A stretch of 9,318 bases of DNA from the NCBI GenBank assembly GCA_036269915.1, contig DATBDM010000307.1, forward strand, positions 1 through 9,318. Direction: 5' to 3'. Source of the DNA: DATBDM01 sp036269915 (GTDB taxonomy: Bacteria; Actinomycetota; Thermoleophilia; Solirubrobacterales; Solirubrobacteraceae). This document shows, one piece after another, positions 1-6,215 of this stretch. The notes under the pieces are model-generated. The model ran no database searches. It was given only the letters and a program-made list of their open reading frames with translations, and was not told where the DNA came from. Position numbers and translations under genes: made by a program. Positions within the stretch are counted from its first letter, which is position 1. Every line of letters begins with the position of its first letter.

Positions 1-104
1 CTGGCGGTGACCCGGACCAGGACGTCAGTCGGACCGAGCGCGAGCGGCGCGACGGCCTCGATCGTGAGGGGCGAACCGGGCTTGTCGAAGATGGCAGCGC
101 GCAT
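1..104 (-). CDS. Zn-type MDR alcohol dehydrogenase, N-terminal fragment cut by the window edge
   Basis: Only the first 34 codons are inside the window, reading from ATG at 104 leftward off the edge. The peptide starts MRAAIFDKPGSPLTIE and continues with a PLALGPTDVLVRVTA stretch. That is the first beta strands of the GroES-like domain of medium-chain dehydrogenases, which typically begin MRAA/MKAA and have a P-x-P-G-x-x-(D/E)-V-L-V-(R/K)-V segment. The catalytic-zinc Cys would fall just beyond the edge, so zinc dependence is inferred from the MRAAIF start rather than seen. There is no Shine-Dalgarno sequence before the ATG, and a TATAGT -10-like hexamer ends only 9 bases upstream, so the mRNA may be almost leaderless. 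It diverges from the reductase at 197 and probably shares the operator at 120-139. The likely role is oxidation of an alcohol intermediate. Confidence 0.75.
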   Translation of the reverse strand, partial: MRAAIFDKPGSPLTIEAVAPLALGPTDVLVRVTA

Positions 105-118
105 AGTCGCACGACTAT
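103..118. promoter_or_regulatory. Perfect 16-bp palindrome over the start and -10 of the leftward dehydrogenase
   Basis: The sequence ATAGTCG-CA-CGACTAT has two perfect 7-base arms around a 2-base centre. It covers the ATG of the leftward gene (102-104) and the -10-like hexamer on the minus strand (TATAGT, 119-114). Its half-site differs from that of the operator at 120-139, which lies 1 base away. It could bind a second dimeric regulator or be a by-product of face-to-face promoter elements. The symmetry is seen directly and the function is inferred. Confidence 0.45.
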
Positions 119-121
119 ACT
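114..121. promoter_or_regulatory. Overlapping divergent -10 elements
   Basis: TATAGT reads on the minus strand at 119-114 (5 of 6 to TATAAT) and TATACT on the plus strand at 116-121 (5 of 6). The plus-strand element would start transcription near 127-129, inside the operator at 120-139. The minus-strand element would start near 107, leaving almost no leader before the ATG at 104. I found no convincing -35 for either, so these may be activator-dependent or weak promoters. Confidence 0.35.
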
Positions 122-139
122 AAACCGATCTCAGTTCAG
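120..139. promoter_or_regulatory. Operator copy 1 of three (TnAACTGA-NN-TCAGTTnA type)
   Basis: The sequence is CTAAACCGATCTCAGTTCAG. It matches the best copy (6281-6300) at 14 of 20 positions in the same register. Its right arm keeps TCAGTT exactly and its left arm is a degraded AACTGA (AACCGA). It sits where the plus-strand start of transcription is predicted, between the leftward alcohol dehydrogenase and the rightward reductase. Family practice suggests a TetR-like dimer site, but no regulator gene lies in the window. Confidence 0.5.
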
Positions 140-196
140 TACAGCACTTCGCTCGTCGGCCGCGAGGTCCATCTCCAGGCCTATCCGCGCGGCCCG

Positions 197-1180
197 GTGC
201 GGACGACCGACTTCGAGGTCGTCGAGGCGCCCGTGCCCGCGCCCGGTCAGGGCGAGGTTCTCGTGCGCAACACGTGGACGTCGGTCGATCCCGGGCTGCG
301 GCTGCGCCTGACCGAGACGGGGCCCGCCGGCTACTTCGCCGCCTTCGCGCTCGACGCGCCGATGGACGGGATCATGACCGTCGGCGAGATCGTCGCCTCG
401 CGCGTGGAGGGCTTCGCGGCAGGCGACACCGTCTGGCACGCCGCCGGTTGGCGCGACTACGCGGTCGTGCGCGCGGGCGAGCCGGCGCTCGGCGGCCTCG
501 CCACGCTGACGCGGCTGGACGTCGACGCCGCGGCCCCGCAGAGCTACCTGGGAGCACTCGGCGGGATGGGCCTCACCGCCTACGCCGGGCTGCTGGAGGC
601 GGCGGCGCTGCGGGCCGGCGACGCGGTCTGGGTCTCCGCGGCGGCGGGCGCGGTCGGCAGCCTCGCCGCGCAGATCGCCAAGCTGCGCGGCCACCGAGTC
701 ATCGGCAGCGCGGGCTCGGACGAGAAGGTCGCCTTCCTGCTCGAAGAGCTCGGCCTCGATGCGGCGTTCAACTACAGGTCAGGCGACGTCGGTGAGCTCT
801 TGCGCGCCGCCGCACCTGAGGGAATCGACGTGTACTTCGACAACGTCGGCGGCGACCACCTCGAGGCGGCGCTCGCGGCGCTGCGCCGCGGTGGCCGCGT
901 GGCGCTGTGCGGCGCGATCTCGGGCTACGAGCGCGTGGAACCCGGGCCTGGGCCGTGCAACCTGTTCCTCGCCACGGCCAAGGACCTGACGCTGCGCGGC
1001 TTTCGCGGCAGCGCCCACGTGCACCGCATGGCCGAGATGCAACATGAGCTGGGCGCGTGGCTGCGCGACGGGCTCCTGCGCTGCCCCGAGTCCGTCGTCG
1101 ACGGGCTGGAGCGCGCGCCCGAGGCCCTCGTCCGCCTGCTGGCCGGCGAGACCGTCGGCAAGACGCTCGTGCGGATCTGA
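197..1180 (+). CDS. Zinc-independent NADP-type MDR reductase (PTGR/CurA-like)
   Basis: 327 residues from the GTG at 197. The order is a GroES-like N-terminal half, a Rossmann fold with A-x-x-G-x-x-G at about 148-154, and the family signature YFDNVGG at 213-219. LTAYAGL at 126-132 and GLERAPEA near 303 are also typical of prostaglandin reductase, CurA and 2-alkenal reductase relatives. The zinc ligands of classical alcohol dehydrogenases are absent. These enzymes reduce alpha,beta-unsaturated ketones or aldehydes with NADPH in the cytoplasm, which suits a degradation pathway that generates enones. The start is doubtful: the frame is open back to 107, and codons from about 158 (GREVHLQAYPRGP) still align with the family N-terminus, yet no ATG, GTG or TTG occurs in frame before 197. 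The gene converges with the flavoprotein gene, 13 bases apart. The family is secure and the substrate unknown. Confidence 0.88.
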   Translation: MRTTDFEVVEAPVPAPGQGEVLVRNTWTSVDPGLRLRLTETGPAGYFAAFALDAPMDGIMTVGEIVASRVEGFAAGDTVWHAAGWRDYAVVRAGEPALGGLATLTRLDVDAAAPQSYLGALGGMGLTAYAGLLEAAALRAGDAVWVSAAAGAVGSLAAQIAKLRGHRVIGSAGSDEKVAFLLEELGLDAAFNYRSGDVGELLRAAAPEGIDVYFDNVGGDHLEAALAALRRGGRVALCGAISGYERVEPGPGPCNLFLATAKDLTLRGFRGSAHVHRMAEMQHELGAWLRDGLLRCPESVVDGLERAPEALVRLLAGETVGKTLVRI

Positions 1181-1183
1181 CCT

Positions 1184-1205
1184 GCGCTGGGGTCTAGCCC
1201 AGCGC
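1184..1205. terminator. Bidirectional hairpin between convergent genes
   Basis: GCGCTGGG (1184-1191) and CCCAGCGC (1198-1205) form a perfect 8-bp stem with a 6-base loop. The loop contains the TAG stop (1196-1194) of the minus-strand flavoprotein gene, and the stem begins 4 bases after the TGA of the plus-strand reductase. No T-tract follows on either strand, which is common for terminators in high-GC actinobacteria. The placement argues for a shared transcription end point. Confidence 0.5.
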
Positions 1206-3185
1206 CAGCACCGGCCGCGCGGTCTCGGTGTTGACGACGCGGTCGCCGCCGATCGCCCGCGCGGCGGCGCGGCCCTCGGAGATCGCGTGCATGGCCTTGC
1301 GCGGGACGATCGCGTCGCCGATCACGCGCGTCGTGGCGCCGGCGGGCACGAGCGCGCCCCAGTCGCGCGCGACCCGCTCCCCCACGACGACGACGTTGTC
1401 GGCGGCCACTGTCTCGAGGGCTCCGGACATGACGCTGCGCAGCTGGACGCCCCCGTCGCCGATCGCATCGAGCGCCGTGAACGCGCGCACCTCGAGCGGC
1501 GCGCCGCGGAGGCGACCGATCAGCTGAACGCGCCCCTCCGGGGGCAGCGTCGCGCCGAACGCGGCGCCCGGTGTGACCACCGTGATCGCGTCGAACCCGG
1601 CGCGCACACCGAGCTCGACGGCGCTTGCGCACAGCCACCAGCCGAACCCGTCGTCGACCACGACGAGCCGCGACCGGCCATGGAACACACCCGTGCCCGC
1701 AGCAATTGCCGCCGACGCCGCGATCGCGCGCTCGATGCCGGGCAGCGCCGGCAGGACCTCGTCGCTGCCGATCGCGAGGACGACCTCCTCGAAACCGTCG
1801 AGGTCCGCGCGCCCGGCCTCGGTCCCGAGACGCACGCCGACGCCGACGGCGCGCTCCAACGCATGCGCGTAGAAGTCCAGCAGCGCCGTCCACCCCGGGC
1901 GGTTCGGCGCAGAGGCGGCCACCGCGAGCTCGCCGCCGAGCGCCGGGCGCCGGTCGAAGAGAACGACGGGCCGCACGCCGGCCAGCGCGGTGGCGCACTC
2001 CAGGCCTGCCGGTCCGGCGCCGACGATCGCCACAGATCCCGCGCCGCCGTCGCGCGCACCCCCGCGCGCCACGACGAGCGGCACCGCGGGCCGCGGCCCG
2101 TCGGCCGTCGGCCCGAGATCGGGGTTGACCGTGCACATCAGCGCGGGATCGAACGCCCGGCACTCCTCGTTGCAGCTCACGCACGGCCGGACCTCCTCGG
2201 CCCGGCCTGTGAGCAGCTTGTGCGGCATGTCGGGATCGGCGATCAGCGGCCGCGCCATGCCGACGAGATCGGCGCCGGCGGCGAGCGCCGCCTCAATCGC
2301 CTCACCCGTGCGGAACGCCTGCGAGATCAGCAGCGGCCGCTCGACGAGCGAGCGCAGCGTCTCGACGTGCTCGAGTAGCGGCGGCGCCGGCGTCCCCATG
2401 TCGCGCACGTACGTCGTGCGGACGCCCACGGTGATGTTGACGTAGTCGACGAGCGGATCGACATGCCCCAGCAGTTCGCACAACCCCGCCAGCGTGAAGC
2501 CCGCCTCCTCACCGCCGTCGATCGACAGCCGGATGCCCAGGACGACCTCCGGCGCCGACGCTCGGATCGCTTCGGCGATGCGCGCCACTAGGCGCAGACG
2601 GCCGGCGGGACCCTCTTCGCCCGGCCGCCGGTTGGTCATCGGCGACAGGAACTGCGCGAGGAGGTAGCCGTGCGCGGCGTGGAGCTCGACGACCTGATAG
2701 CCCGCTTGCGCCGCGTGCACGGCCGAGAGCCGGAAGCCCTCGACGATGACGTCGAGGTCGCTCTCGGTCAGGGGCCGCGGCCGCGTCGGCTCACGTGGCG
2801 AGCGCACCGGCGACGGACCAACCGGGTGATACCAGGTGTCCAAGCCCAGGGTCTCTCGACCGAGGTGGACCAGCTGCGCCGCGGCGACCGCTCCCTCCGA
2901 GCGGATCCCCTGCGCGCGCGCGGCGAACCCCGGCACGGCTTCAGGGCGCCACGCCTCGCTGGTGTTCCGCCGGCGCCACGTCGACTCCGGTGCCGTCACC
3001 GTCCCGCCGACGGTGATCATCGCCGCGCCGCCTGCCGCCCGGCGGCGCCAGTATTCGGCGTCGTCGGGGAGCGCCAGCCCGTTCGCACCCAGGCCGCGGC
3101 CATGGGCGGTCCCGACGATCCGGTTGCGCAGCGCCAGCCCTGCGAGGTCGAACGGGCGCGCGGCGTGTTCGAGCGTCGCGCTCAT
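1194..3185 (-). CDS. FMN/Fe-S/FAD ene-reductase-like flavoprotein (dienoyl-CoA reductase / BaiCD-like)
   Basis: 663 residues, the usual size for the 2,4-dienoyl-CoA reductase / trimethylamine dehydrogenase / bile-acid enoate reductase group. The N-terminal FMN barrel spans about 10-345, with QLVHLGR at 104-110 and ELHAAHGYLLAQFLSP at 167-182. A cysteine cluster follows at C335, C338, C342 and C351 for a [4Fe-4S] centre. The C-terminal half binds dinucleotides: GAGPAG at 389-394, a second Rossmann-like strand from about 507 (VVVDDGFGWW) and a late GDA at 623-625. Such enzymes pass hydride from NAD(P)H through FAD and the cluster to FMN, which reduces a conjugated C=C. Two oddities: only 8 residues separate the last two cysteines, against about 11-12 in better-known relatives, and the usual N-x-R-x-D-x-Y-G-G stretch reads NRRPGEEG. 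It starts 7 bases after the dehydratase-like gene and is last in the operon. It is probably not FadH itself, since no CoA-pathway gene is adjacent. Confidence 0.88.
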   Translation of the reverse strand: MSATLEHAARPFDLAGLALRNRIVGTAHGRGLGANGLALPDDAEYWRRRAAGGAAMITVGGTVTAPESTWRRRNTSEAWRPEAVPGFAARAQGIRSEGAVAAAQLVHLGRETLGLDTWYHPVGPSPVRSPREPTRPRPLTESDLDVIVEGFRLSAVHAAQAGYQVVELHAAHGYLLAQFLSPMTNRRPGEEGPAGRLRLVARIAEAIRASAPEVVLGIRLSIDGGEEAGFTLAGLCELLGHVDPLVDYVNITVGVRTTYVRDMGTPAPPLLEHVETLRSLVERPLLISQAFRTGEAIEAALAAGADLVGMARPLIADPDMPHKLLTGRAEEVRPCVSCNEECRAFDPALMCTVNPDLGPTADGPRPAVPLVVARGGARDGGAGSVAIVGAGPAGLECATALAGVRPVVLFDRRPALGGELAVAASAPNRPGWTALLDFYAHALERAVGVGVRLGTEAGRADLDGFEEVVLAIGSDEVLPALPGIERAIAASAAIAAGTGVFHGRSRLVVVDDGFGWWLCASAVELGVRAGFDAITVVTPGAAFGATLPPEGRVQLIGRLRGAPLEVRAFTALDAIGDGGVQLRSVMSGALETVAADNVVVVGERVARDWGALVPAGATTRVIGDAIVPRKAMHAISEGRAAARAIGGDRVVNTETARPVLALG

Positions 3186-3192
3186 CGATCCG

Positions 3193-3687
3193 TCACAGCT
3201 GGGGCCCGCGGCCCCCGACGGCCTCGAGGTAACCCTTGTCGGCCTTCTCCTCGGCCCACAGGATCTCGAGCAGAAGCTTGCTGATCTTCCAGCCGTCTGC
3301 CTCCCGGCGCAGCTCGTTGGTGTAGCGACCGACGAGCACCTTCGGCGAGTCCGGCTCGGTGCCGAACAGCTGATGCGACGTGTGGTAGACGAGCGCGCTC
3401 GCGTGGTCGCCGTCGATCTCTACGTGGTAGACGCTCAGGAAGTGGTGCTGCCAGACCACGTCGGCGCAGAACTCGGAGATCCAGGCGGCGACCGCGGCGC
3501 CGCCCTCGACCGGGTCGGCGTTCCCGTACCGCCCGACGAGGTCGTCGGCGAGCGTCGACCGCAGGCCGTCCCAGTCGAAGCGGTCGATCGTCGACGCGTA
3601 GCGGTACAGCACGTCGGTGACGTCGAGGCGGTCCTGGATCGCGCGGAGCGCGGGGTCGGCCGCCGGCAACGTCGTCATCTCAGTCAT
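3193..3687 (-). CDS. SnoaL-like / BaiE-like dehydratase family protein (NTF2 fold)
   Basis: 164 residues, typical for a single NTF2-fold domain of the SnoaL_4 group, which includes scytalone dehydratase-like and bile-acid 7alpha-dehydratase (BaiE) proteins. Comparing from memory with BaiE, Tyr30, Asp35 and Tyr54 fall at identical positions (LYRY-x4-D and VGRYGN). His82 in WQHHF aligns with BaiE His83. His105 replaces BaiE Asp106 and recalls the second active-site His of scytalone dehydratase. The equivalent of BaiE Arg146 is not kept. I infer a cytoplasmic cofactor-free dehydratase or isomerase acting on a beta-hydroxy ketone or allylic alcohol. The ATG at 3687 is preceded by a strong AAGGAG ribosome site. 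The gene sits 19 bases after the alcohol dehydrogenase and just before the ene-reductase-like gene, which fits dehydration followed by reduction. Some members of this fold act as non-enzymatic ligand binders. Confidence 0.8.
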   Translation of the reverse strand: MTEMTTLPAADPALRAIQDRLDVTDVLYRYASTIDRFDWDGLRSTLADDLVGRYGNADPVEGGAAVAAWISEFCADVVWQHHFLSVYHVEIDGDHASALVYHTSHQLFGTEPDSPKVLVGRYTNELRREADGWKISKLLLEILWAEEKADKGYLEAVGGRGPQL

Positions 3688-3706
3688 GGCTCTCTCCTTG
3701 TGTTGA

Positions 3707-4744
3707 TCATGGCACCGCAACCGCCCTCCCGACCACCTCGCCGCGCTGCAGGCGCCGGTAGCCGTCGAGAGTCTCGTCCAGGTCCAAGCGCTGGGTTTCC
3801 GTGTGGATGGCCCCGGCGCGCGCGAGCGCGACGACCTCCGCAAGCTCGCTGATCGTGCCCCAGCTCGGCACATAGACCGAGCACTCGAACGGCAGGTCGC
3901 CGGGGCGCACCATCAGCCTGCCGCCGCCGCGCCCCACGTAGACGATGTCGCCGCCCGGCCGGACGACGCCCGCCGCGAGGGCAAGGGTCTCGTCGGACGC
4001 GACACAGTCGAGCACGAGCGTCGCACCCGGGCGACCGACCTCCGCGCGCAGCGCCTCGGCGGTGAGCCCGGCGGCCGGCACCGCGGTGTGCGCGCCCGCC
4101 GCGTGCGCGAGTGCCAACGCCTCCTCGCGCACGTCGACGGCAACGACGCGCACCTCGCTCAGCGCCCGCAGAAGCTGCACGGCCAGGTGCCCGATGCCGC
4201 CGACCCCGATGACCACCGCGGCTCCGTTGGGCCGCAGCTGGTGCGGCGAGCGCTGGATCGCGTGGTACGGCGTGAGCGCCGCGTCGCTGAGCGGGGCCGC
4301 GGCCACGGGATCCAGGCCGTCGATGCCGACGAGGTAGCGCGTCGACGGGACGAGCACATACTCCGCCAGGCCGCCGTCGCGACCGATGCCGCCGCCGTAG
4401 CCGCCGAGCTCCTGGATCGAACGCTCGCACAGGTTCTCCCGGCCCTGGACGCACTGCCAGCACGCGCCGCAGCCCCAGCGCGAGTAGACGAGCACGCGCT
4501 GACCCTCCGCGACACCGGTGGCACCCGGCCCGAGCCCGGCGACCGTGCCGGCCGTTTCGTGCCCGAGCGTGAACGGCAGGTCGACGGGGAAGACGCCGGG
4601 CGGCGCCTCGATCATGTGGACATCGCTGTGGCACAGACCCGCCGCGTCGACCTTGACCAGGACCTCGCCCGGCCCGGGCTCCGGCACGGGCACGTCGCGG
4701 AGCACGGGCTCGCGCTGCCAGCCCTCCAGGCGCACGGCGAGCAT
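3707..4744 (-). CDS. Zn-dependent NAD-type secondary alcohol dehydrogenase
   Basis: 345 residues, full length for this family. Catalytic-zinc positions are Cys38 (GLCHSD), His62-Glu63 (GHE) and Asp154 (LSDAALTPYHA). The structural zinc lobe is C92-x2-C95-x2-C98-x7-C106. The coenzyme fold has G-x-G-G-x-G at 180-185, and an Asp at about 204 after the second strand favours NAD over NADP. The sequence strongly resembles, from memory, the Rhodococcus ADH-A type, including the PWG/SWGT and HTET stretches near the C-terminus. That type oxidises broad secondary alcohols to ketones. Lying directly after the P450 and ferredoxin genes, it most likely oxidises the P450 product, much as the 5-exo-hydroxycamphor dehydrogenase follows P450cam in camphor degradation. 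The start ATG lies 10 bases past the ferredoxin stop with only a weak ribosome site, so coupled translation is likely. Confidence 0.92.
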   Translation of the reverse strand: MLAVRLEGWQREPVLRDVPVPEPGPGEVLVKVDAAGLCHSDVHMIEAPPGVFPVDLPFTLGHETAGTVAGLGPGATGVAEGQRVLVYSRWGCGACWQCVQGRENLCERSIQELGGYGGGIGRDGGLAEYVLVPSTRYLVGIDGLDPVAAAPLSDAALTPYHAIQRSPHQLRPNGAAVVIGVGGIGHLAVQLLRALSEVRVVAVDVREEALALAHAAGAHTAVPAAGLTAEALRAEVGRPGATLVLDCVASDETLALAAGVVRPGGDIVYVGRGGGRLMVRPGDLPFECSVYVPSWGTISELAEVVALARAGAIHTETQRLDLDETLDGYRRLQRGEVVGRAVAVP

Positions 4745-4754
4745 CAGCGACGGC

Positions 4755-4955
4755 TCATTCGTCGAAGAGCGAGATCGCTTCCTCCGGACAGGTCGCGACC
4801 ACCTCTTCGGCGGTCGCGACCAGATCGTCCGGGACCGCGAACAGCTCGTCGCGGATCGTTGGGAAGCCCTCATCGTCGTAGGTCACGAGATCCGGCGCGA
4901 TGGTGTAGCAGCGGCCGTGCCCCATGCAGACGTCGCCGTCGATGCGCAGCTTCAC
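4755..4955 (-). CDS. [3Fe-4S]-type ferredoxin, P450 redox partner
   Basis: 66 residues, the usual size for the small ferredoxins encoded beside actinobacterial P450s. The cluster motif is C10-x2-H13-x2-C16 ... C56-P, with His where an ordinary [4Fe-4S] ferredoxin has its second Cys, so a [3Fe-4S] cluster is expected. The chain is highly acidic (DDEG, DELFAVPDD, EEAISLFDE), suited to docking on a basic P450 face. It would pass single electrons from a ferredoxin reductase to the upstream P450 in the cytoplasm. The GTG start at 4955 overlaps the P450 stop in a GTGA arrangement, implying translational coupling and matched amounts. No reductase is encoded in the window. Identification is secure from motif and context. 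Confidence 0.93.
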   Translation of the reverse strand: MKLRIDGDVCMGHGRCYTIAPDLVTYDDEGFPTIRDELFAVPDDLVATAEEVVATCPEEAISLFDE

Positions 4956-6193
4956 GACGCGACGTCCCACGCGAGCGGAAGCGACAGGAGCGTCATCATC
5001 GAGCCGCCGCCGCGCTCGGTCAGCTGCTCCTCGGTCGCGATCTCGAAGTCGGGGATGAGCCGCAGCCACTCCTCGACGGCGATCTTCATCTCGCGCCGGG
5101 CGAGGTGCATGCCGAGACAGCGGTGCGGGCCGTTGGCGAAGCCCATGTGGTTGTTGCGCTGGCGGTCGATGACGAACTCCTCGCCGCGCTCCCAGTGGTC
5201 GGGGTCGCGGTTGGCCGCCGACACCAACCCGTACACCATCTCGCCCTGCTTGAGCTCGACGCCGTGGAACTCGACATCGCGCGTGACCTTGCGGCCGTCG
5301 CCGAAGATGATCGTGTAGTACCGCAGGACCTCCTCGACGGCGAGCGGGATGAGCTCCGGCTCCTCGATGAGGCGGCGGCGCTCCTCGGGATGCTCGGCCA
5401 GATGGCGGAACATGTAGCCCAGCTCGGCACGCGTGGTGTCCAGGCCCGCGAGTACGAGCACCGTGAGCATGTCGAGCATCTCGGTGTCCGTCAGCGGGCG
5501 GTCGTCGAACGTGGAGTGCAGCAGGTGCGAGGCCAGATCGCCCGGCCGCGGCTCGGCTTCTGCGCGGCGCTCCTCCAGCGCTGCGGCCCAGTAGGCCTGG
5601 ATGCCCTGGAGGGCGTTGGTCATCCGCTCGAGCCCGGCGGGGTCGCCGCCGAAACCGGCGAAGAAATCCTCGACCCACGTCACGAACAGGTCCGCGTCCT
5701 TGGGCGGGATGCCGATGACCTGCAGGAAGCCCTCCGTCGGGTAGCGCAGCGCGAACTCCGAGACGAAGTCCGTGGCGCCCTTCGATGCGACCTCCTCCAC
5801 GAGGCTGCGACAGAGCGCGCGCAGATCGTCCTCGGCCGCTTCGATGGCCCGCGGCGAGAACCAGGGATTGAGGATCCGCCGGTATTTGATGTGGTCGGGC
5901 GCGTCGATCTGCGTCGGGACGAACCGGTAGATCGGCTCCGGGTCCCACGGCGTGAACGATTCGCTCGAGAAGAGCTCGGGCGTCTTGTAGATGTCCTTGA
6001 CGGCGTCGTGGCGCGTGAAGATCCAGTAGCCCTGGGCGAAGGTGTTGAAGTAGACGGGGCTGCCGTCGCGCAGCTCCTTCGCGAGGTCCCAGTAGCAGCC
6101 GGCGGGCCCGGGCGGCGCGAAGTCTCGGTGCATCACGGGGCAACCGCCGACGTCGCGCTGCGGCGCCCGCGGTGGCGCGGCCATGTCTGTCAT
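4952..6193 (-). CDS. Cytochrome P450, P450cam-like (CYP101/CYP111-type group)
   Basis: 413 residues, typical of soluble class I bacterial P450s with no membrane anchor. Landmarks in order: I-helix AGLDTT at 249-254 (acid-alcohol pair Asp252-Thr253), K-helix E288-V-L-R291, and heme loop F352-x2-G-x-H-x-C359-x-G. Compared from memory with P450cam, PIYRFVPTQID aligns with AYDFIPTSMD, making Tyr89 the counterpart of camphor-binding Tyr96. D299-G-R matches Asp297-Gly-Arg, Arg105 matches redox-partner contact Arg112, and the end LPLAWDVA matches LPLVWDPA. I infer hydroxylation of a compact hydrophobic ketone or terpenoid-like substrate; the exact CYP family cannot be set here. The ATG at 6193 follows a GAGGAG ribosome site at good spacing. 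A frame extension to GTG at 6235 would lie inside the operator and is rejected. It is the first gene of the five-gene operon. Confidence 0.94.
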   Translation of the reverse strand: MTDMAAPPRAPQRDVGGCPVMHRDFAPPGPAGCYWDLAKELRDGSPVYFNTFAQGYWIFTRHDAVKDIYKTPELFSSESFTPWDPEPIYRFVPTQIDAPDHIKYRRILNPWFSPRAIEAAEDDLRALCRSLVEEVASKGATDFVSEFALRYPTEGFLQVIGIPPKDADLFVTWVEDFFAGFGGDPAGLERMTNALQGIQAYWAAALEERRAEAEPRPGDLASHLLHSTFDDRPLTDTEMLDMLTVLVLAGLDTTRAELGYMFRHLAEHPEERRRLIEEPELIPLAVEEVLRYYTIIFGDGRKVTRDVEFHGVELKQGEMVYGLVSAANRDPDHWERGEEFVIDRQRNNHMGFANGPHRCLGMHLARREMKIAVEEWLRLIPDFEIATEEQLTERGGGSMMTLLSLPLAWDVAS

Positions 6194-6215
6194 TCCTGGC
6201 TCTCCTCGGGAGGGA

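Noticed and set aside
1194..3185. Calling the flavoprotein FadH (2,4-dienoyl-CoA reductase)
   Set aside because: The domain plan matches, but cysteine spacing and the barrel loop differ and no beta-oxidation gene is adjacent, so a specific symbol is not supported.
4755..6193. Naming the P450/ferredoxin pair camC/camB
   Set aside because: The ferredoxin is of the [3Fe-4S] type rather than putidaredoxin, and the P450 similarity is by landmark residues only. Orthology is not shown.
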